Shown one piece after another: positions 50,285 to 53,835 of a stretch of DNA of 53,835 bases. The translations under genes were made by a program, and so were the position numbers. The notes below the pieces were generated by a model. The model ran no database searches. It was given only the letters and a program-made list of their open reading frames with translations, and had not been told where the DNA came from. Source of the DNA: JBCBKU01 sp038521345 (GTDB taxonomy: Bacteria > Pseudomonadota > Alphaproteobacteria > Rhodobacterales > Rhodobacteraceae); assembly GCA_038521345.1 (NCBI GenBank), contig JBCBKU010000019.1:1-53835 (forward strand), in the 5' to 3' direction. Positions within the stretch are counted from its first letter, which is position 1. Each line of letters begins with the position of its first letter.

Positions 50285-50416
50285 AGCGCCCTCGCAGTTC
50301 CACTACGCAAGACTGACTTAACCGACCGCAACTAACGGATTGTTAAGCGCAATCTGAGAAATCCCGAGGCGAGGGCCGGCAGCGCCCAAGTGCTGTTTTG
50401 GGACAGGAGGTCCGGT

Positions 50417-52075
50417 TTGGACAATGTGGCGCAAATATTCGGCGCGCTTGATATGCGGCGGAAGTTCTTGGTCGTTGGGGCCACGCTCGCGATGTTCGCC
50501 GGCATTCTCCTTATGACCCGGATCGCGTCCGAGCCCCGTCTCGATCTGTTGTACTCCGGGCTGGATCCTGCCGTCGCCGGCGACGTGCTGCAATCTCTGG
50601 AGGCCGCGGGAGCGACGTACGAGGTACGCGGCAGCGCGATCTATGTGGATGCGACAAAACGGGACGCGCTCCGCCTGACGCTCGCCAGCGAAGGCAAGCC
50701 CGCCCAAAGTGCGCAGGGCTATGAGTTGCTCGACTCGCTGACCGGATTTGGGACCACATCGCAGATGTTCGATGCCGCCTATTGGCGTGCAAAGGAAGGC
50801 GAACTTGCAAGAACAATTCTTGCCGCGGACAACGTGGCTTCGGCCAGGGTCCACATCGCAAACGTCGATCAACGCCCGTTCGCACGATCCGCATCACCCT
50901 CGGCATCTGTCACGATCACAACCCGTAGCGGCCCGGTGGCACCCGAGTTTGCCGAGGCGTTGACACATCTCATCGCCTCAGCGGTCACGGGCATGGAAGC
51001 TTCTGCAGTTTCGGTTATCGACAGCCGGACCGGCCTTGTCGCGACGGCGAACGACCTGCCGGGAGGCGTCCATTTCGGCCGAGGCGATCGATCTGAACTC
51101 ATGAAGCGTCGGATCGAGCGTCTGCTCGAGGCGCGCGTTGGCCCGGGCAACGCCGTTGTTGAGGTCAGTATCGACTATGTCACCGAGACGGAGCAGATCA
51201 CGGAGCGCCGGGTCGACCCTGACACACGCGTTGCGATCAGTTCCGACACGGAAGAACGCACGACCTCCAATTCCGAGAACCGTAACGGCGCCGTCACCGT
51301 GGCAAGCAATCTTCCGGATGGCGACGCCAATGCGGAAGGTCCGCAATCCAGCAGCCAGAACGCCGAAACCCGTGAGGTAATCAACTATGAGGTTTCCGAG
51401 ACTCAACGCGAAGTGCTCCGCGGACCCGGGTCGATCCGCCGTATTTCTGTGGCCGTTCTCGTTAATGGCGTCCGGGTGCCCGGCCCCGACGGAGCGCGAA
51501 TATGGGAGCCACGATCCGACGCCGAACTGGCGTCACTTCGGGATCTCGTCAGTTCTGCTGCCGGCATAGACGAAAAGCGTGGCGATCAGGTCACCCTGCG
51601 AACGCTCGAGTTTCCGAAAGTGGCAGTTGCGGGAACGGATGCCCCGAGTGCGGGAACGGGCCTCCTGTCGCGATTAGATCCCGTTCATTCCCTTCAGATC
51701 GCCTTGATTGCAACAGTGGTCTTGGTCATTGCCCTATTTGTTGTGCGTCCAGTACTGTTGGCACGCCCGGTCGCGCTGGAAAGCGAGCCCACGCTGTCGC
51801 GGCCGACCGCACAGACGTTGCAGCCGGACCCGCCTTCGGAGGGGTTGCCGGCCTTGACCGGTGAAATCGACGATGGCGCCTTTGCTCCGCCAGAGATGGC
51901 GGTGGTATCCGAGCCGCTGCCCGATCTCACCATCGCAGACGCGCCTGATCTTGCGCCTCTGCCGGGACAACCCGACGATCCGGTGCACCGGCTAAAGCGG
52001 CTCATCGAAGAGCGGCAGAATGAAACTGTCGAGGTCATTCGCGGTTGGATGGAAGACCGGGGAGAGCGTGCATGA
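50417..52075 (+). CDS. fliF: Flagellar MS-ring protein FliF
   Basis: A 552-residue MS-ring protein. N-terminal TM helix (about 16-35, FLVVGATLAMFAGILLM) and a C-terminal TM helix (LQIALIATVVLVIALFVVRP) flank the ring-building periplasmic region, with LLYSGLDPAVAGDVLQSLEA, YELLDSLTGFGTTSQMFDAA and ARVHIANVDQRPFARS typical of FliF. The last 60 residues carry the FliG-binding tail (PVHRLKRLIEERQNETVEVI). The start is TTG at 50417, set by AGGAGG six bases upstream; the frame also opens at a GTG at 50390 with no ribosome site. fliG is not next to it; the FliH-like gene overlaps by 4 bases. Confidence 0.93.
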   Translation: MDNVAQIFGALDMRRKFLVVGATLAMFAGILLMTRIASEPRLDLLYSGLDPAVAGDVLQSLEAAGATYEVRGSAIYVDATKRDALRLTLASEGKPAQSAQGYELLDSLTGFGTTSQMFDAAYWRAKEGELARTILAADNVASARVHIANVDQRPFARSASPSASVTITTRSGPVAPEFAEALTHLIASAVTGMEASAVSVIDSRTGLVATANDLPGGVHFGRGDRSELMKRRIERLLEARVGPGNAVVEVSIDYVTETEQITERRVDPDTRVAISSDTEERTTSNSENRNGAVTVASNLPDGDANAEGPQSSSQNAETREVINYEVSETQREVLRGPGSIRRISVAVLVNGVRVPGPDGARIWEPRSDAELASLRDLVSSAAGIDEKRGDQVTLRTLEFPKVAVAGTDAPSAGTGLLSRLDPVHSLQIALIATVVLVIALFVVRPVLLARPVALESEPTLSRPTAQTLQPDPPSEGLPALTGEIDDGAFAPPEMAVVSEPLPDLTIADAPDLAPLPGQPDDPVHRLKRLIEERQNETVEVIRGWMEDRGERA

Positions 52076-52683
52076 CGTCGCCGCTGCCGCTGGAAGCCTT
52101 CGACCATGATCCGATTCAGCGAGAACCGCGGCACGATCACGACAGCGTTGCGACCCAGATCGATGTCGATGAGACGCGAAAGGCCGCGTTCGAAGAAGGA
52201 TATGAATCCGGATGGTCGGATGCGAACACATCCGCTGCGGCGGACGCCGAGCGCATCAGAGAGGATCTTGCCCGCAACTTGCGCAACCTGAGTTTCACTT
52301 ACACCGAAGCGCGCGCTGAGATCCTTGATGCCCTTGAGCCCTTCCTGACAGCTATTCTCGCGCGCCTGATTCCCCAGTTACTACCGGAAGCAATCGCCGC
52401 GCAGGTTGTCGAGGAACTACGCGAGGTTGCGGCGTCGAGCGCGGACATCAAGGTCGAACTACGGGTCGCTCCGGAAGATCGCGATCCAGTCGCGCGCCTG
52501 ATGCCAACTCATGCCGCGATGCCAGTGACCATCGTCGCCGAGCCAGCGCTCGCCAGTGGTCAAGCTATGCTGAGCTTCGCAACCGAGGAGATTGAGATCG
52601 GTATCGACGGATTTGTTGAAACGATCCGCGATGCGTTCGAGGACACCCGAAACTACAGCAAGGTGGAGCAACGGTATGGCTGA
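52072..52683 (+). CDS. FliH-like flagellar export regulator
   Basis: A 203-residue protein with an acidic N-terminus (PLEAFDHDP), a Gly-based helix repeat (AAFEEGYESGWSDANTSAAA), a long coiled coil (DAERIREDLARNLRNLSFTY to ARAEILDALEPFLTAILARLI) and a C-terminal part with PEAIAAQVVEELREVAASS. This is the layout of FliH, which binds FliI as a dimer and holds it to the switch. Sequence identity to known FliH is not obvious, so the call depends on layout and position between fliF and fliN. It overlaps fliF (ATGA). Confidence 0.7.
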   Translation: MTSPLPLEAFDHDPIQREPRHDHDSVATQIDVDETRKAAFEEGYESGWSDANTSAAADAERIREDLARNLRNLSFTYTEARAEILDALEPFLTAILARLIPQLLPEAIAAQVVEELREVAASSADIKVELRVAPEDRDPVARLMPTHAAMPVTIVAEPALASGQAMLSFATEEIEIGIDGFVETIRDAFEDTRNYSKVEQRYG

Positions 52684-52963
52684 CTCCGAAGATACTTCCG
52701 GCAGCTCCCGGATCAACCCGTTCACCAACGTTCCGGTGGAGCTAACCGTTTCTGTAGGACGCTTGCGACCTCTCGTCAGGGAATTGTTAGCTCTTGAGCC
52801 AGGATCGGTGCTGCAGATGGACCGGCGCATAGACGAACCCGTGGAGATTTTCGTGGGCAATCGGCTCTTTGCCAGAGGCGAACTGCAGGAGAACCCCGAA
52901 AGCGGCACTGGACAGTTGGCGGTCCGTTTGACTGAATTTCTCGACACGCCTCATGACGGCTGA
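52676..52963 (+). CDS. fliN: Flagellar motor switch protein FliN
   Basis: A 95-residue FliN, the smallest C-ring protein. The SpoA domain has INPFTNVPVELTVSVGRLRP, LVRELLALEPGSVLQMDRRI, PVEIFVGNRLFARGELQEN and VRLTEFLDT, as in the family. It forms the base of the C ring with FliM and binds FliH. It starts 8 bases inside the FliH-like gene and overlaps fliP by 11 bases, so these genes are tightly coupled. Confidence 0.93.
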   Translation: MADSEDTSGSSRINPFTNVPVELTVSVGRLRPLVRELLALEPGSVLQMDRRIDEPVEIFVGNRLFARGELQENPESGTGQLAVRLTEFLDTPHDG

Positions 52964-53705
52964 CGCTGTGACGCCGCGGCGCGCGACCTGTATCCTGCTG
53001 GCCCTCACTTTGACGATTGCTGCAGGGGGACCCGGACTGGCCCAGGAGGTCACTTTCTCGTTTGGCGAGGATGGTTCGTTGGCGAGCCGCGCCATTCAGA
53101 TCATGGCGGTGGTGACTGTGCTTAGTCTTGTGCCCGGGATCGCCGTTACAATCACCTGTTTTCCGTTTATCGTGACAGTACTCGCAATCCTGCGGCAAGG
53201 GCTTGGTCTTCAGACCTCACCGCCGAATATGCTTTTGGTCGCGCTCGCCTTGTTTCTTACGTATTTCGTGATGGAACCTGTGTTCATCAGCGCTTGGGAA
53301 AATGGCATTCGTCCCTTGACCGAAGGGACCGTTGGAACGGAGGCAGCGTTGCGCGCGGGACTGGAACCTTTTCGGCAATTCATGTCAGCGCGTGTGGATC
53401 CCGACGTCTTGACACAGATGGGATCCCTTCGTCCCGAAGGCGCGCGCACAGCGGACGGTACGCCGACTCTGTCGGTTTTGGTCCCGTCCTTCCTTCTTAG
53501 CGAGATGGCGCGGGCATTTGAGATTGGGTTTCTCGTGTTTCTGCCATTTCTCGTGATTGACCTCGTGGTCGCTGCGATCCTCATGTCTATGGGAATGATG
53601 ATGGTACCACCGGCCATCGTTTCTCTGCCCTTCAAATTAGCGTTTTTTGTGGTCGCTGACGGTTGGAGCCTCATCGCCGGAGCTCTCGTGCGCAGCTATA
53701 TGTGA
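52953..53705 (+). CDS. fliP: Flagellar export gate protein FliP
   Basis: A 250-residue export gate protein. A cleavable signal (RATCILLALTLTIAAGGPGLA) is followed by four membrane helices; signature segments are QIMAVVTVLSLVPGIAVTIT, FPFIVTVLAILRQGLGLQTS, PPNMLLVALALFLTYFVMEP, LLSEMARAFEIGFLVFLPFL and the ending VADGWSLIAGALVRSYM. FliP pentamers with FliQ and FliR form the channel. The ATG at 52953 lies inside the fliN end. A possible next gene starts 100 bases downstream. Confidence 0.95.
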   Translation: MTADAVTPRRATCILLALTLTIAAGGPGLAQEVTFSFGEDGSLASRAIQIMAVVTVLSLVPGIAVTITCFPFIVTVLAILRQGLGLQTSPPNMLLVALALFLTYFVMEPVFISAWENGIRPLTEGTVGTEAALRAGLEPFRQFMSARVDPDVLTQMGSLRPEGARTADGTPTLSVLVPSFLLSEMARAFEIGFLVFLPFLVIDLVVAAILMSMGMMMVPPAIVSLPFKLAFFVVADGWSLIAGALVRSYM

Positions 53706-53807
53706 TCATTCTACAAGCCGGACCGTCGCATCCGATGCCAGAGTCGGCACCCGCGACCCGTTACTTCACCCGACGACCGCATTGAATCTTGGGACAGGGA
53801 AACGCTC

Positions 53808-53835
53808 TTGCAAGCAACTGGCACCGAATCCGATT
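53808..53835 (+). CDS. Possible start of a downstream gene, cut by window edge
   Basis: A TTG at 53808 is preceded by ACAGGGA 7 bases upstream and stays open to the window end. The spacing is like that of the fliF TTG start. Only nine codons can be seen, so this is a weak proposal; the rest of 53706-53807 shows no other feature I can support. Confidence 0.25.

Noticed and set aside
1..53835. tRNA genes, CRISPR arrays, insertion sequences and prophage genes
   Set aside because: Looked for in all spacers by eye; no cloverleaf with the conserved T-loop, no regular repeats and no transposase or integrase was found.

Overview
The window looks like a chromosomal segment of an alphaproteobacterium of the Rhodobacterales (Rhodobacteraceae/roseobacter group). 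This rests on high GC, the FlaF-FlbT flagellin regulators, TrcR (DUF1013), a COQ9-family protein, a plant-type [2Fe-2S] dihydroxy-acid dehydratase, and a flagellar cluster of the kind seen in roseobacters. I saw no rRNA, tRNA, insertion sequence, prophage, CRISPR array or origin. Genes are tightly packed, no spacer reaches 300 bases, and many starts overlap the previous stop (ATGA or GTGA).

The left half (1-28000) is core metabolism and housekeeping. It starts with the N-terminal part of a YejA-like solute-binding protein, then a membrane-anchored cytochrome c, pheA, an SRPBCC protein, nudC, a CpdB-like cyclic phosphodiesterase/nucleotidase, the 4.5S SRP RNA and an ankyrin-repeat protein. The dnaX-ybaB-recR operon follows, facing trcR. 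Next come a secreted RNase T2 and a compact module (12187-13759): a small secreted Gly/Thr-rich protein, an ECF sigma factor, an 85-residue membrane protein and a CnrX/Spy-like periplasmic sensor. After these are a PIG3-type quinone reductase with COQ9, rpsU with a clear terminator, mscL, a glutathione S-transferase, a leftward ilvD operon with three poorly characterised genes, a CPBP membrane protease, accD-folC, an enoyl-CoA hydratase, mutM, ubiE and ubiB.

The right half (28028-53705) is a continuous flagellar cluster in divergent and convergent blocks. fliK-flgD reads left. A rod-binding FlgJ-like gene, a FlgN-like gene, flagellin, flaF, flbT and a DUF1217 gene read right. fliI reads left. 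flgB-flgC-fliE-fliQ-flgF-flgG-flgA-flgH and a FliL-like gene read right. A block of about 9.4 kb (fliL, a DUF6468-like gene, a MotE-like gene, motA, a secreted protein of about 809 residues, flhA, fliR, flhB, a FliJ-like gene) reads left. fliF, a FliH-like gene, fliN and fliP read right to the window edge. Together they supply the export gate (FlhA, FlhB, FliP, FliQ, FliR), the export ATPase and helpers, MS ring, rod, L ring, hook-length control and cap, filament, and one stator subunit. fliG, fliM, motB, flgI, flgE, flgK and flgL are not in the window.

The two least explained systems are the sigma/membrane-protein/sensor triad near 12.2-13.8 kb, which resembles CnrH-CnrY-CnrX in layout but whose sensor has only one histidine, and the large secreted solenoid-like protein between motA and flhA, which I suggest may do the job of MotC as a client of the neighbouring MotE-like protein. 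Both functions are inference from context.
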